Below, piece by piece: positions 1 to 6,640 of a DNA stretch of 20,521 nt. Below the pieces are notes generated by a model. That model searched no databases. It was not told the origin of the DNA and was given only the letters and a program-made list of their open reading frames with translations. A program made the translations under genes and the position numbers. The first letter of the stretch is position 1. Each line of letters starts with the position of its first letter. Source of the stretch: Ameyamaea chiangmaiensis (GTDB lineage: Bacteria; Pseudomonadota; Alphaproteobacteria; Acetobacterales; Acetobacteraceae); NCBI RefSeq assembly GCF_025995235.1, contig NZ_BAPT01000031.1, forward strand, positions 1 to 20,521, written 5' to 3'.

Positions 1-46
1 TACGGATACTGAGGGCGGAAGGCCTCTGGCTGTCGGGGGAAAGGAC

Positions 47-121
47 TGGCTGGGGCGGGAGGATTCGAACCTCCGCATGGCGGAATCAAAATCCGCTGCC
101 TTACCACTTGGCTACGCCCCA
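47..121 (-). tRNA. tRNA-Gln (anticodon UUG), CCA encoded
   Basis: On the minus strand the gene folds as a full cloverleaf. The 7-bp acceptor stem pairs TGGGGCG with CGCCCCA, followed by discriminator G and an encoded CCA (47-49). The T arm is GGAGG-TTCGAAT-CCTCC. The anticodon stem GCGGA/TCCGC encloses a seven-base loop TTTTGAT, so the anticodon is TTG and reads CAA/CAG glutamine codons. It lies downstream of the COQ9-like gene on the same strand, about 130 bp away, and has its own possible promoter. Confidence 0.97.
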
Positions 122-148
122 ATCCCGCGACCGCTGGCCGCGTGGCGC

Positions 149-178
149 TTGATACTGTTATCACGGGGGGTTCGTAAA
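149..178 (-). promoter_or_regulatory. Possible promoter of tRNA-Gln
   Basis: On the minus strand TTTACG (173-178) and TATCAA (149-154) are separated by 18 bp. The predicted start would be near 142, about 20 nt before the mature tRNA 5' end at 121. Both boxes match sigma-70 consensus only partly, so this is a candidate. The rest of 122-249 holds no gene that I can support. Confidence 0.35.
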
Positions 179-249
179 GGCGTTTATCAGCCGTCGCGGC
201 CCTGACGCCCTTATTCCGAGACCGGCGTTGCGGGATACAGTTGCGCCGT

Positions 250-870
250 TCAGATCGACGTCGTCTCGGCGGTCGGATCGATATCGACCGCATGAGACGG
301 CATGTCGACGGTCGGGAACAGGTCAAAACGCGCCGCCTTGTCCAGCGCGCCGTCCAGCGCTGCCATCGTGACAGCCAGATCCTCGGACTCATCGCGCATC
401 CAGGCGCGGATGCCCATCGCCCACACCCCAACGACAAGCTTGATACGCACCAACCCGCGAAGGCCCGTCGTCTCGATCCCGGCGGTGCGGGCAAGCCAGG
501 CCATGCTGTCGACGGTCGCGGCACCCAGCAGCGCCGCGAGGGCCGGATCGAACGGCAAGCCTTTGAGAACGGCGGTCACGCCGTCGCGATAATGCTGGAA
601 CACGTCGATCCGGCGCATCAGCAGATCGAACAGGCGTTCACGCGCACTGCCGGACAACTGGTCGTCGCGCAGCGCGGACTCGTCGGCCAGACGGCCCAAG
701 CGCATCAGGATCGCCGCCTTGCACGGGAACCGGGACCGGGCTTCATCCAGTGGCAGCCCCGCGTCGCGGGCCGCGTCGACAACCGTCAATCCTCGCCATC
801 CGCGCAGCGCCGCCAGTTCGAGCGCGGCTTTCAGAAGGGCTGTGTCGAAATGCTCGGTGTCGGCGGTCAT
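250..870 (-). CDS. COQ9-family / TetR-fold protein, ubiquinone biosynthesis
   Basis: This 206-residue protein has a TetR-like helix-turn-helix N-terminus (residues about 9-62: ALLKAALELAALRGW, then TVVDAARDAGLP). The C-terminus has the COQ9-type pattern, a Trp/Arg-rich helix (VWAMGIRAWMRD, about 149-160) followed by ALDKAARFDLFPT (about 175-187). COQ9 family members bind lipid and assist COQ7-type hydroxylation in ubiquinone synthesis at the membrane. GGAA lies 8 nt before the ATG. The gene follows proC on the same strand after a 133-bp gap that contains a hairpin. Presence of UbiK upstream supports a ubiquinone role. An ordinary TetR repressor is the alternative, but the FDLFPT-type end argues for COQ9. 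Confidence 0.8.
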   Translation of the reverse strand: MTADTEHFDTALLKAALELAALRGWRGLTVVDAARDAGLPLDEARSRFPCKAAILMRLGRLADESALRDDQLSGSARERLFDLLMRRIDVFQHYRDGVTAVLKGLPFDPALAALLGAATVDSMAWLARTAGIETTGLRGLVRIKLVVGVWAMGIRAWMRDESEDLAVTMAALDGALDKAARFDLFPTVDMPSHAVDIDPTAETTSI

Positions 871-935
871 AATCGGGTTCCAGTAAGCGAAGAATCAGTC
901 TGCCCGGAGGGGCGCATCACAGATAAACGGCCCCG

Positions 936-961
936 GCACGACGGATGTTGCATCGTCGTGC
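936..961 (-). terminator. Hairpin after proC, probable terminator without U-tract
   Basis: GCACGACG (936-943) and CGTCGTGC (954-961) are perfect complements. ATG (945-947) pairs with CAT (951-953) inside, leaving one bulged base and a 3-nt loop, so the stem is 11 bp. It begins about 40 nt after the proC stop on the minus strand. No run of U follows it, so it may instead be an mRNA-stabilising hairpin or an attenuator before the COQ9 gene. Confidence 0.45.
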
Positions 962-1003
962 GGTCAAAATAGGGCGCGGCGGGCGCAGCGCCGACCACGG
1001 CCT

Positions 1004-1831
1004 TCAGGACGCGAGTTCGGCGGCGCGCGCGCGGGCTGCCGCGATCGCGCGGGAAAAAGCGTCGGGTAACGCGTCGGGCGCCATCAGCACGTCCAAGGCA
1101 GCCTGCGTCGTGCCGCCCGGACTGGTCACCTGACGGCGCAGATCGGCGGCGTCCTGCGGGTCGCGGGCCAGAAGGGCACCGGCGCCCGCAACCGTCTGGC
1201 GGGCGAGAATCCTGGCCAGTTCGGGCGAAAGACCCTGTTCGACCGCCCCTTTCTCCAGCAACTCCGCCACCAGAAACACATAGCCGGGGCCACTGCCCGA
1301 CACGGCGGTGACGGCGTCGACCTCCTCCTCGTTTTCGACCCAGGCGGCCTCGCCGACCGCCTCGAGCAGGCGCGTGCACAAGGCCCGCTGCGCGTCCGCA
1401 AGCCCCGGCGCGCAGGCCACGGTCATGCCCTGGCCGATCGCGGCCGGCGTATTGGGCATCGTGCGCACGAACGCGGGCGGCGCGGCATCCGGGCGGGCGG
1501 CCGTGAAGGCTGCGCGCAGACTGGCGATCGTGCGTCCGGCCATGACGGACAGGACGATGGTCTGTGGACCTGCGAGACCGGCCACGGCGGCGATCAGAGC
1601 GTCGGCTTTCTGCGGTTTGGCGGCGAGGATGATGACCGTGGGCGTAAAGTCGGACGGGATGTCGGCCGCATGACGCACGATGCGGTGCGGCGGTGACAAG
1701 TGCTCGAACGAGCGGTCGAGTACCACGGACGGGGCCAGACCATCCTCGAGCCACCCCCGCAGCAACGCGCCCCCCATCTTGCCGCAGCCCGCCAGAAGGA
1801 TGGGCGGCAATTGGTCGGCCGGCGCGCTCAT
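1004..1831 (-). CDS. proC: Pyrroline-5-carboxylate reductase
   Basis: The product (275 residues) performs the last step of proline synthesis, reducing 1-pyrroline-5-carboxylate with NAD(P)H in the cytosol. The N-terminal Rossmann motif reads LLAGCGKMGGALLRGW, and KPQKAD and FVRTMPNTPAAIGQG are the usual P5CR core segments. The C-terminal dimerisation domain carries the P5CR signature around VSGSGPGYVFLVAELLEKGA and ends with TSPGGTTQAALDVL. The start is the ATG at 1831. It overlaps the stop of the ybjN-domain gene by 4 bases (ATGA), so translation is probably coupled. An upstream in-frame ATG at 1930 would add about 33 residues unlike the family and would run through the neighbour, so I rejected it. 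The proA gene lies about 10 kb away; proB is not in view. Confidence 0.96.
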   Translation of the reverse strand: MSAPADQLPPILLAGCGKMGGALLRGWLEDGLAPSVVLDRSFEHLSPPHRIVRHAADIPSDFTPTVIILAAKPQKADALIAAVAGLAGPQTIVLSVMAGRTIASLRAAFTAARPDAAPPAFVRTMPNTPAAIGQGMTVACAPGLADAQRALCTRLLEAVGEAAWVENEEEVDAVTAVSGSGPGYVFLVAELLEKGAVEQGLSPELARILARQTVAGAGALLARDPQDAADLRRQVTSPGGTTQAALDVLMAPDALPDAFSRAIAAARARAAELAS

Positions 1832-2331
1832 GCCTCGCCCGCGCAATCGAGCATCGCGGCCTCCAGCGCCTCTGTCGGGGTCTTGCCGCCCCACAGCACG
1901 AACTGGAAAGCCGGATAAAACCGCTCGCACTCGGTCAGGGCGATGTCGACCATGTCCTCGAGACTTTCGACCGACGCACCGGCAGCGCCGCGCAGCAGCA
2001 CGGCCTGCCGGAACACCGGAGTCCCGTCATCCTGGTCGAGCCCGAAATGGCCGATCCAGAGGCGTTCATTCGCCAAGGCGATAAGTTCGTAGAGGGCCCG
2101 GCGCTGCATCGGTGGCACCTTCAGGTCGAAGGCGCAGGTAAAGTGCATGGCGCTGATTTCGCGCGACCAGGAAAAATACAGACCGTAATCGCACCAGCGG
2201 CCGGGTGCCTCGGCAGCCATTTCGGAATCGTTACGACGATCGAAGGCCCATTCGTTGCTGCCCACGATCTGTTCCATCAGATCGAGCGGATTGAAGTCCT
2301 GATTTTGGGTGCTAATCGTCAGAGCAGGCAT
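1828..2331 (-). CDS. YbjN domain-containing protein
   Basis: This 167-residue protein matches the alphaproteobacterial YbjN / putative sensory-transduction regulator type. It opens with DFNPLDLMEQIV, has a WCDYGLYFSW segment, and carries NERLWIGHFGLD and ERFYPAFQFVLWGGKTP, the usual central and C-terminal blocks. No catalytic residues or membrane segments are visible. The fold resembles type III secretion chaperones, and E. coli YbjN affects motility and stress responses; the role here is unknown. I chose the ATG at 2331 because GGGGAG stands 6 nt before it. A longer reading frame opens at 2406 but has no good ribosome binding site. The stop overlaps the proC start. The close link with proC is probably a shared transcript rather than shared function. 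Confidence 0.85.
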   Translation of the reverse strand: MPALTISTQNQDFNPLDLMEQIVGSNEWAFDRRNDSEMAAEAPGRWCDYGLYFSWSREISAMHFTCAFDLKVPPMQRRALYELIALANERLWIGHFGLDQDDGTPVFRQAVLLRGAAGASVESLEDMVDIALTECERFYPAFQFVLWGGKTPTEALEAAMLDCAGEA

Positions 2332-2454
2332 ACGGGACTCCCCAAAGCCGTCGAGGATGGCGCGGCTGAAGAAGCCGTGCGCCTCTGTCTGCGAATCGGA
2401 CCGCATGGGTCACGATCCCAGCCTATGTGTGCGATTCCGCGCCTGCAAGTCCCT

Positions 2455-2476
2455 TGCGGATCGAAACGAATCCGCA
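2455..2476 (-). terminator. Hairpin between ubiK and the ybjN-domain gene
   Basis: A 7-bp stem (2455-2461 with 2470-2476, TGCGGAT/ATCCGCA) with an 8-nt loop lies 26 nt after the ubiK stop. No U-tract follows. Just beyond it on the minus strand TTGCAG (2443-2448) and TAGGCT (2420-2425) with 17 bp between form a weak candidate promoter for ybjN-proC. The 171-bp gap otherwise shows no gene. Confidence 0.3.
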
Positions 2477-2502
2477 GCCGGGCATGGGGCGGCGGCCGCG
2501 CG

Positions 2503-2790
2503 TCAGGCGCCGTAGTGGTTTTGCGGCGTGTGGGGCTGCTCCAGCGCGGTAATGCGGGATTCCAAGGCCGCCAGACGCGCTTCGGCGTCCTCCTGGCCGA
2601 TGCGCGCCCGGGTCGCCAGATCACGCACCACGTCGAATTCCTCGCGACGGACGAGGTTGAGGGAGGCCAGCACTTCGTCCACCCGGGTGCGGATCAGGGC
2701 GCTCACTTCTTCGCGCGCACCGGCCAAGGCCGAGAAAGCGCCTCCCGCAACACCGGCGAGATCGTCGAAAAACCGGGGTCTGTCCGCCAT
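2503..2790 (-). CDS. ubiK: UbiK-family accessory factor (BMFP / DUF526)
   Basis: This 95-residue protein has the membrane fusogenic protein family pattern. An amphipathic N-terminal half (FFDDLAGVAGGAFSALAGAREEV) is followed by RTRVDEVLASLNLVRREEFDVVRDLATRAR, and then a coiled-coil end (EDAEARLAALESRITALE). UbiK forms trimers through this coiled coil. It helps the soluble UbiJ-containing complex of aerobic ubiquinone synthesis, or more loosely disturbs membranes. The start is secure: AGGAGG (2799-2804 on the minus strand) stands 8 nt before the ATG. It is the first gene of the ubiK-ybjN-proC run and has its own promoter, divergent from hldD. A second ubiquinone gene (COQ9-like) sits about 1.6 kb downstream, which fits the assignment. 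Confidence 0.88.
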   Translation of the reverse strand: MADRPRFFDDLAGVAGGAFSALAGAREEVSALIRTRVDEVLASLNLVRREEFDVVRDLATRARIGQEDAEARLAALESRITALEQPHTPQNHYGA

Positions 2791-2813
2791 GATCGTGGCC
2801 TCCTGCGGGTTGG

Positions 2814-2829
2814 CCCGGCAGAGGCCGGG
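2814..2829 (-). repeat. Hairpin in the ubiK 5' leader
   Basis: CCCGGC (2814-2819) and GCCGGG (2824-2829) form a perfect 6-bp stem with a 4-nt loop, extended by a G-T and a G-C pair outside. It lies between the predicted transcription start (about 2837) and the ribosome binding site (2799-2804) of ubiK, so it could modulate expression of that operon. Confidence 0.4.
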
Positions 2830-2843
2830 TCGGAAGTCTATCG

Positions 2844-2872
2844 TATATAAGGCGCGCGCTCCTCGGTGTCAC
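2844..2872 (-). promoter_or_regulatory. Promoter of the ubiK-ybjN-proC operon
   Basis: On the minus strand GTGACA (2867-2872) and TATATA (2844-2849) are separated by exactly 17 bp. Five of six and four of six bases match sigma-70 consensus. The predicted start near 2837 leaves a leader of about 47 nt containing a small hairpin and AGGAGG. Confidence 0.6.
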
Positions 2873-2888
2873 GGTCCGCGAGACCGTG
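2870..2888. promoter_or_regulatory. Operator-like palindrome between divergent promoters
   Basis: CACGGTC (2870-2876), five bases, and GACCGTG (2882-2888) form a perfect inverted repeat of 7-bp arms. It overlaps the -35 box of the ubiK promoter and lies about 26 bp upstream of the hldD -35 box. That is the size and position of a repressor or dual regulator site. Which protein would bind is unknown. Confidence 0.4.
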
Positions 2889-2914
2889 GCCGTTCCGTGT
2901 CAGCAGACAGTCAC

Positions 2915-2943
2915 TTGGAGCCCCGCCCGCGCGCGTCTATAGA
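2915..2943 (+). promoter_or_regulatory. Promoter of hldD, giving a leaderless mRNA
   Basis: TTGGAG (2915-2920), a 17-bp spacer and TATAGA (2938-2943) make a good sigma-70 promoter. The expected start point, 6-8 nt after the -10, falls at about 2949-2952, where the hldD ATG (2952) begins. No Shine-Dalgarno is present in the few bases left, so the transcript should have no leader. Confidence 0.6.
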
Positions 2944-2951
2944 ATGCGTCC

Positions 2952-3932
2952 ATGATCATCGTCACCGGCGGCGCCGGCTTCATTGGCTCGTGCCTTCAGG
3001 CCGCGCTACACGCGCGCGGCACGCGCACGGCTGTCGTGGACTGGCTGGGATCGGAGGGCAAGTGGCGCAACCTTGCCCGGCATGCCCCTGACGAACTGGT
3101 CGACCCGGCCGCGCTCGACGGGTTTCTGAAGACGGTCGGGCACGTCGAGGCCGTGTTTCATCTGGGTGCGATCAGCGAAACCACGGCGCGGGACGGCGAC
3201 CTTGTCTGGCGTACGAACGTCGAACTGCCCTGGACCCTATGGCAATGGTGCGCTCGTCGGGGTGTGCCGTTCGTCTATGCCTCGTCGGCGGCGACCTATG
3301 GCGGCGCGGACCGGCCGGAGGAATTCTCCGATGCGCCGGACAGGCTCCAGACGCTGGCACCGCTTAATCTGTATGGCTGGTCCAAGCACGTGTTCGACAT
3401 GCGCGTGATGGCGCATCTGGCCCGCGGTGGCGCGGCCCCCCCGCAGTGGGTGGGCCTGAAGTTCTTCAACGTGTACGGCCCGAACGAGTATCACAAGGAC
3501 AAGATGATCTCGGTCGTCAAGATCAAGTATGACGAAATAGCCGCCGGTCGTGCCCCGCGCCTGTTCCGCTCGGAGGTTCCGGGCCTAGCCGATGGCGCTC
3601 AGGCGCGCGATTTCGTCTGGGTCGGCGATACGGTGGACGTCATGCTGTGGATGCTGGACCATCCCGCCGTCAGCGGCCTGTATAACTGCGGCACGGGGGT
3701 CGAGCGGACGTATCTCGATCTGGCCTATGCGGTCTGCGACGCGGCGGGGGCGCCGCGCGACGTTACCTTCATCGACATGCCGGAGTCCCTGCGCGGCCAG
3801 TATCAGTCCTTTACCCGCGCCGATCTCGGCCGCCTGAGGGCCGTGGGGTATGATCGCCCGTTCACCTCCCTCGAAGACGGGATCGGACGCTACGTGCGTG
3901 AGTATCTCGCCCCCGGCACCCCCTATCTCTGA
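2952..3932 (+). CDS. hldD: ADP-glyceromanno-heptose 6-epimerase
   Basis: HldD (also rfaD; 326 residues) converts ADP-D-glycero-D-manno-heptose to the L-glycero form, the last step in making the heptose donor for the LPS inner core. It is an extended short-chain dehydrogenase. The NAD(P)-binding GGAGFIG is at 6-12, the catalytic Ser/Thr region YASSAATYGG at 109-118, and YGWSK (Y141, K145) holds the catalytic pair. The segment KFFNVYGPNEYHKDKM (170-184) is diagnostic for HldD, and QARDFVWVGD follows at 217-226. Length is normal for the family. The ATG lies 8 nt after a strong -10 box with no ribosome binding site, so it is probably translated leaderless. The next gene, lgt, is 31 bp away on the same strand; both serve the outer membrane. 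Confidence 0.96.
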   Translation: MIIVTGGAGFIGSCLQAALHARGTRTAVVDWLGSEGKWRNLARHAPDELVDPAALDGFLKTVGHVEAVFHLGAISETTARDGDLVWRTNVELPWTLWQWCARRGVPFVYASSAATYGGADRPEEFSDAPDRLQTLAPLNLYGWSKHVFDMRVMAHLARGGAAPPQWVGLKFFNVYGPNEYHKDKMISVVKIKYDEIAAGRAPRLFRSEVPGLADGAQARDFVWVGDTVDVMLWMLDHPAVSGLYNCGTGVERTYLDLAYAVCDAAGAPRDVTFIDMPESLRGQYQSFTRADLGRLRAVGYDRPFTSLEDGIGRYVREYLAPGTPYL

Positions 3933-3963
3933 GCGGTCCGGCCGCCAGCCCTGAGGCTTTTCG

Positions 3964-4806
3964 ATGCTGCCTGTGCTGATCTTTCCCCAGTTCGACCCGG
4001 TCATGGTGCATTTCGGCCGGTTCGGGGTTCGCTGGTATGCGATGGCCTACATAACGGCGCTCCTGCTGGGCTGGCGCATCGCGCGGCGGCTCGTGGCGCT
4101 GGGTCCGCGCGTGGCGACGGACCTCCAGGTCGATGACTTCCTGTTCTGGGCGACCGCGGGTGTCGTTCTGGGGGGGCGGTTGGGCTACATCCTGTTCTAC
4201 CAGCCGATGGCATACCTGACGCACCCCTGGGCGATGCTGGAAGTCTGGCACGGGGGGATGTCGTTCCATGGCGGCGCGCTGGGGGTCATCGCGGCCCTGC
4301 TTCTGTTCACCTGGCGCAACGGGCTGAGCTTTCTGGCATTTTCCGACCGGATCACGGCGGTGGTGCCGCTTGGGCTGATGCTGGGGCGCATCGCGAACTT
4401 CATCAACGGCGAACTCTGGGGTCGCGAGGCACCCGCGTCGCTGCCTTGGGCGATGATCTTTCCGGAGGCCGGTCCAGTGCCGCGCCACCCCTCCGAACTG
4501 TACGAGGCCCTGACCGAGGGCGCGTTGCTGCTGGCCGCGCTGCTGTTCGCGGTGACGCGCCCGGGCATTCGGGCCCGCCCGGGCCTGGTCTCCGGCCTGT
4601 TTCTGCTGGGCTATGCGATCGCCCGCAGCGTCTGCGAACTGTTCCGTGAGCCCGACGCCTTCATCGGCTTTCTGCCGTTCGGGGTAACGATGGGGCAGGT
4701 CCTGTGCCTGCCGATGGCGCTCGCCGGTCTGGGTCTCATAGTCAACGCGCTGCGTCGTCCGGCGGTGACGCATGATCTCGTGCCGGCGGCCCCCGCGACG
4801 GCATGA
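3964..4806 (+). CDS. lgt: Phosphatidylglycerol-prolipoprotein diacylglyceryl transferase
   Basis: Lgt (280 residues) attaches diacylglycerol from phosphatidylglycerol to the lipobox cysteine of prolipoproteins in the inner membrane. The sequence is strongly hydrophobic, with about seven membrane segments. It carries the family motifs in order: WYAMAY (24-29), GGRLGYILFY (70-79), WHGGMSFHGGALG (95-107, including the conserved His102), GRIANFINGELWG (141-153, the Lgt signature) and RHPSELYEA (174-182). TGAGG stands 7 nt before the ATG. The stop overlaps the start of the MidA-like methyltransferase by 4 bases (ATGA). Two genes further down is a predicted lipoprotein that would itself be an Lgt substrate. 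Confidence 0.97.
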   Translation: MLPVLIFPQFDPVMVHFGRFGVRWYAMAYITALLLGWRIARRLVALGPRVATDLQVDDFLFWATAGVVLGGRLGYILFYQPMAYLTHPWAMLEVWHGGMSFHGGALGVIAALLLFTWRNGLSFLAFSDRITAVVPLGLMLGRIANFINGELWGREAPASLPWAMIFPEAGPVPRHPSELYEALTEGALLLAALLFAVTRPGIRARPGLVSGLFLLGYAIARSVCELFREPDAFIGFLPFGVTMGQVLCLPMALAGLGLIVNALRRPAVTHDLVPAAPATA

Positions 4807-5828
4807 GCGGCCATCCCGTCCGTCTCGACCAGTTCATGGCGCGCGCCAACGCGGCGTATTACACGCAGCGCGATCCGTTCGCCGATTTCATCACCGCCCC
4901 CGAAATCAGTCAGGTGTTCGGCGAACTGCTGGGCGCATGGGCCGCAACCGTCTGGCAGATGATGGGCAGCCCGTCGCGGGTGATGCTGGTCGAGGCCGGT
5001 CCGGGGCGCGGCACGCTGATGGCCGACATGCTGCGGCTGATCGGGCGTGTGCTGCCCGCGCTTCATGCCGCCGCCGACGTGATGCTGGTCGAGACGTCGC
5101 CGACCTTGCGTACCGTGCAGCGGGACGCGTTGGCCGGCCGCACGGCCAGGCCGGTGCGCTGGTGCGACACGCTGGCGGATGTGCCCGAGTACGGCCCGTT
5201 CATTCTGGTCGCGAACGAATTTCTCGACGCGCTGCCAATCCGCCAGTTCGTCCGGCGTGCGCCGGCCTGGCGCGAGCGTGCCGTCGATGGCCTGACCTTT
5301 GCCGAGATCGACGTGCCGGCCGCGCCTGATGCCGAGCCTCTGGCGCGCGCGGTGCCGGAGGGGGAAGTCGTTGAACTGTGCGAGCCCGCCCTTGCGCTCG
5401 CGCGTGACCTTGGTGCGCGGCTGGCGCGTGGAACCGGTGCCGCGCTGTTCATCGATTACGGGTACGATGCGCCGCGTTGGGGCGAATCGCTTCAGGCCCT
5501 GTATCAGGGCAAGCCGGCGTGGCCGCTGGACCATCCGGGTCACGCGGACCTCACGGCGCATGTCGATTTTCGGGCTTTCCGGCTGGCGGCCATGGCGGCC
5601 GGGGCCCTGACACAAGGGGCAGTGATGCAGGGGGCGTTCCTCGGCGCGCTCGGGTTGGGCGCGCGTGTCGCGCGCCTGTCGGCCGGGCTGTCGCCGGAGG
5701 ACGCGGGCCGCCTGCGCGAGGGGGCGGCGCGTCTGTCCGCGCCCGAACGCATGGGGCGGCTGTTCAAGGTGGTGGCGTTGCGTGCGCCGGGTCTGGCGCC
5801 CCTGCCGGGGTTTGGTGATGAAGGATAA
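4803..5828 (+). CDS. MidA/NDUFAF7-type SAM-dependent methyltransferase (DUF185)
   Basis: The product (341 residues) belongs to the SAM-dependent methyltransferase family of NDUFAF7/MidA, which in mitochondria dimethylates an arginine of complex I subunit NDUFS2. The N-terminal RLDQFMARANAAYY and DPFADFITAPEISQVFGELLG (24-44) are characteristic. The SAM-binding glycine motif VEAGPGRGTLMADML lies at 63-77. ANEFLDALPIRQF (137-149) and FIDYGY, the usual late motifs, are also present. It overlaps lgt by 4 bases (ATGA), so translation is likely coupled, and pgeF follows after 41 bp. By analogy it may act on respiratory complex I; the bacterial substrate is an inference. Confidence 0.92.
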   Translation: MSGHPVRLDQFMARANAAYYTQRDPFADFITAPEISQVFGELLGAWAATVWQMMGSPSRVMLVEAGPGRGTLMADMLRLIGRVLPALHAAADVMLVETSPTLRTVQRDALAGRTARPVRWCDTLADVPEYGPFILVANEFLDALPIRQFVRRAPAWRERAVDGLTFAEIDVPAAPDAEPLARAVPEGEVVELCEPALALARDLGARLARGTGAALFIDYGYDAPRWGESLQALYQGKPAWPLDHPGHADLTAHVDFRAFRLAAMAAGALTQGAVMQGAFLGALGLGARVARLSAGLSPEDAGRLREGAARLSAPERMGRLFKVVALRAPGLAPLPGFGDEG

Positions 5829-5869
5829 CGTGGCGGGCCGAGACAGCCTATGACCGGGGGAACGATGCG

Positions 5870-6640
5870 ATGACGACGCAAGACTGGGTGCTGCGACATG
5901 TGGCGCTGGCGCCGGTGCGGCACGGGTTCTTCACCCGGCTGGGCGGCGTGTCGAAAGGGCCTTACGCGAGCCTGAACTGCTCGATGCGATCCGGCGACCG
6001 CCCGGAGGCTCTGGCCGAAAATCGCGCCCGCGTCGCGGGGGAGATGGGCGTCGCGCCGACGCATCTGCTGGGTGTGACCCAGGTGCACGGCGATGGCGTG
6101 GCGGTCGTGACCGATCCGTGGGACCGGGGGCCGGAGGCGGATGCGCTGGTCAGCACGCGCCCCGATATCGCGATCGGGGTGATCACCGCCGATTGCGCGC
6201 CCGTTCTGTTCATGGCGGAAGGTGGGGCCGTGGTGGGCGCGGCCCATGCGGGCTGGCGCGGTGCCGCGGGCGGTGTGCTCGAAGCCACGCTGGCCGCGAT
6301 GGAGGGGATCGGCGCGCGTCTGGCGGGCGCGACCGCCGTGGTCGGACCCTGCATCGCGCAGGTCAGTTACGAGGTCGGGACGGACATGCGCGATGCCGTG
6401 ATCGCGGCCGACGGGCGGGCCGAGGATTTTTTCATGCCGGCCATGCGTGCGGCGCATTTCCGGTTCGACCTCGCCGGCTATTGCGTGGACCGGCTGCGCC
6501 GCGCCGGCGCGGGCACGGCCATGGCGCTGGGCGTGGATACGCTGAGCGATGAGGTCCGCTTTTTCAGTCATCGGCGACGGACGCTGGCGGGCGGTGGGCA
6601 GATCGGACATCAGATATCGGCGGTGGCCGCGCATGGTTGA
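5870..6640 (+). CDS. pgeF: Polyphenol oxidase / purine nucleoside phosphorylase family (YfiH/YlmD)
   Basis: This 256-residue protein is of the YfiH/PgeF (LACC1-related, DUF152) family. Members hydrolyse or phosphorolyse purine nucleosides, and E. coli YfiH removes mis-incorporated amino acids from peptidoglycan precursors. The motifs TQVHG (70-74), ADCAPVLF (107-114) and HAGWRG (126-131) supply the metal-binding His73, Cys109 and His126; VGPCI follows near 154-158. The opening FFTRLGGVSKGPYASLN is typical. GGGGGAA stands 8 nt before the ATG. It is third in the lgt-midA-pgeF run, and its end overlaps the lipoprotein gene by 8 bases. Family assignment is firm; which of the described activities applies here is open. 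Confidence 0.93.
   Translation: MTTQDWVLRHVALAPVRHGFFTRLGGVSKGPYASLNCSMRSGDRPEALAENRARVAGEMGVAPTHLLGVTQVHGDGVAVVTDPWDRGPEADALVSTRPDIAIGVITADCAPVLFMAEGGAVVGAAHAGWRGAAGGVLEATLAAMEGIGARLAGATAVVGPCIAQVSYEVGTDMRDAVIAADGRAEDFFMPAMRAAHFRFDLAGYCVDRLRRAGAGTAMALGVDTLSDEVRFFSHRRRTLAGGGQIGHQISAVAAHG

Noticed and set aside
1..46. Possible second tRNA or terminator to the left of tRNA-Gln.
   Set aside because: Only 46 bases are available and no cloverleaf or clear stem plus U-tract could be formed.
1004..1930. Longer proC beginning at the ATG at 1930.
   Set aside because: The extra 33 residues are unlike P5C reductases and overlap the neighbouring gene deeply; the ATG at 1831 gives a normal N-terminus and an ATGA junction.
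3862..6634. Three long minus-strand frames (3862-4773, 4611-5615, 5540-6634) opposite lgt, the MidA-like gene and pgeF.
   Set aside because: All are antisense to genes with full family motifs and have Arg/His/Gln-rich translations typical of GC-driven shadow frames.
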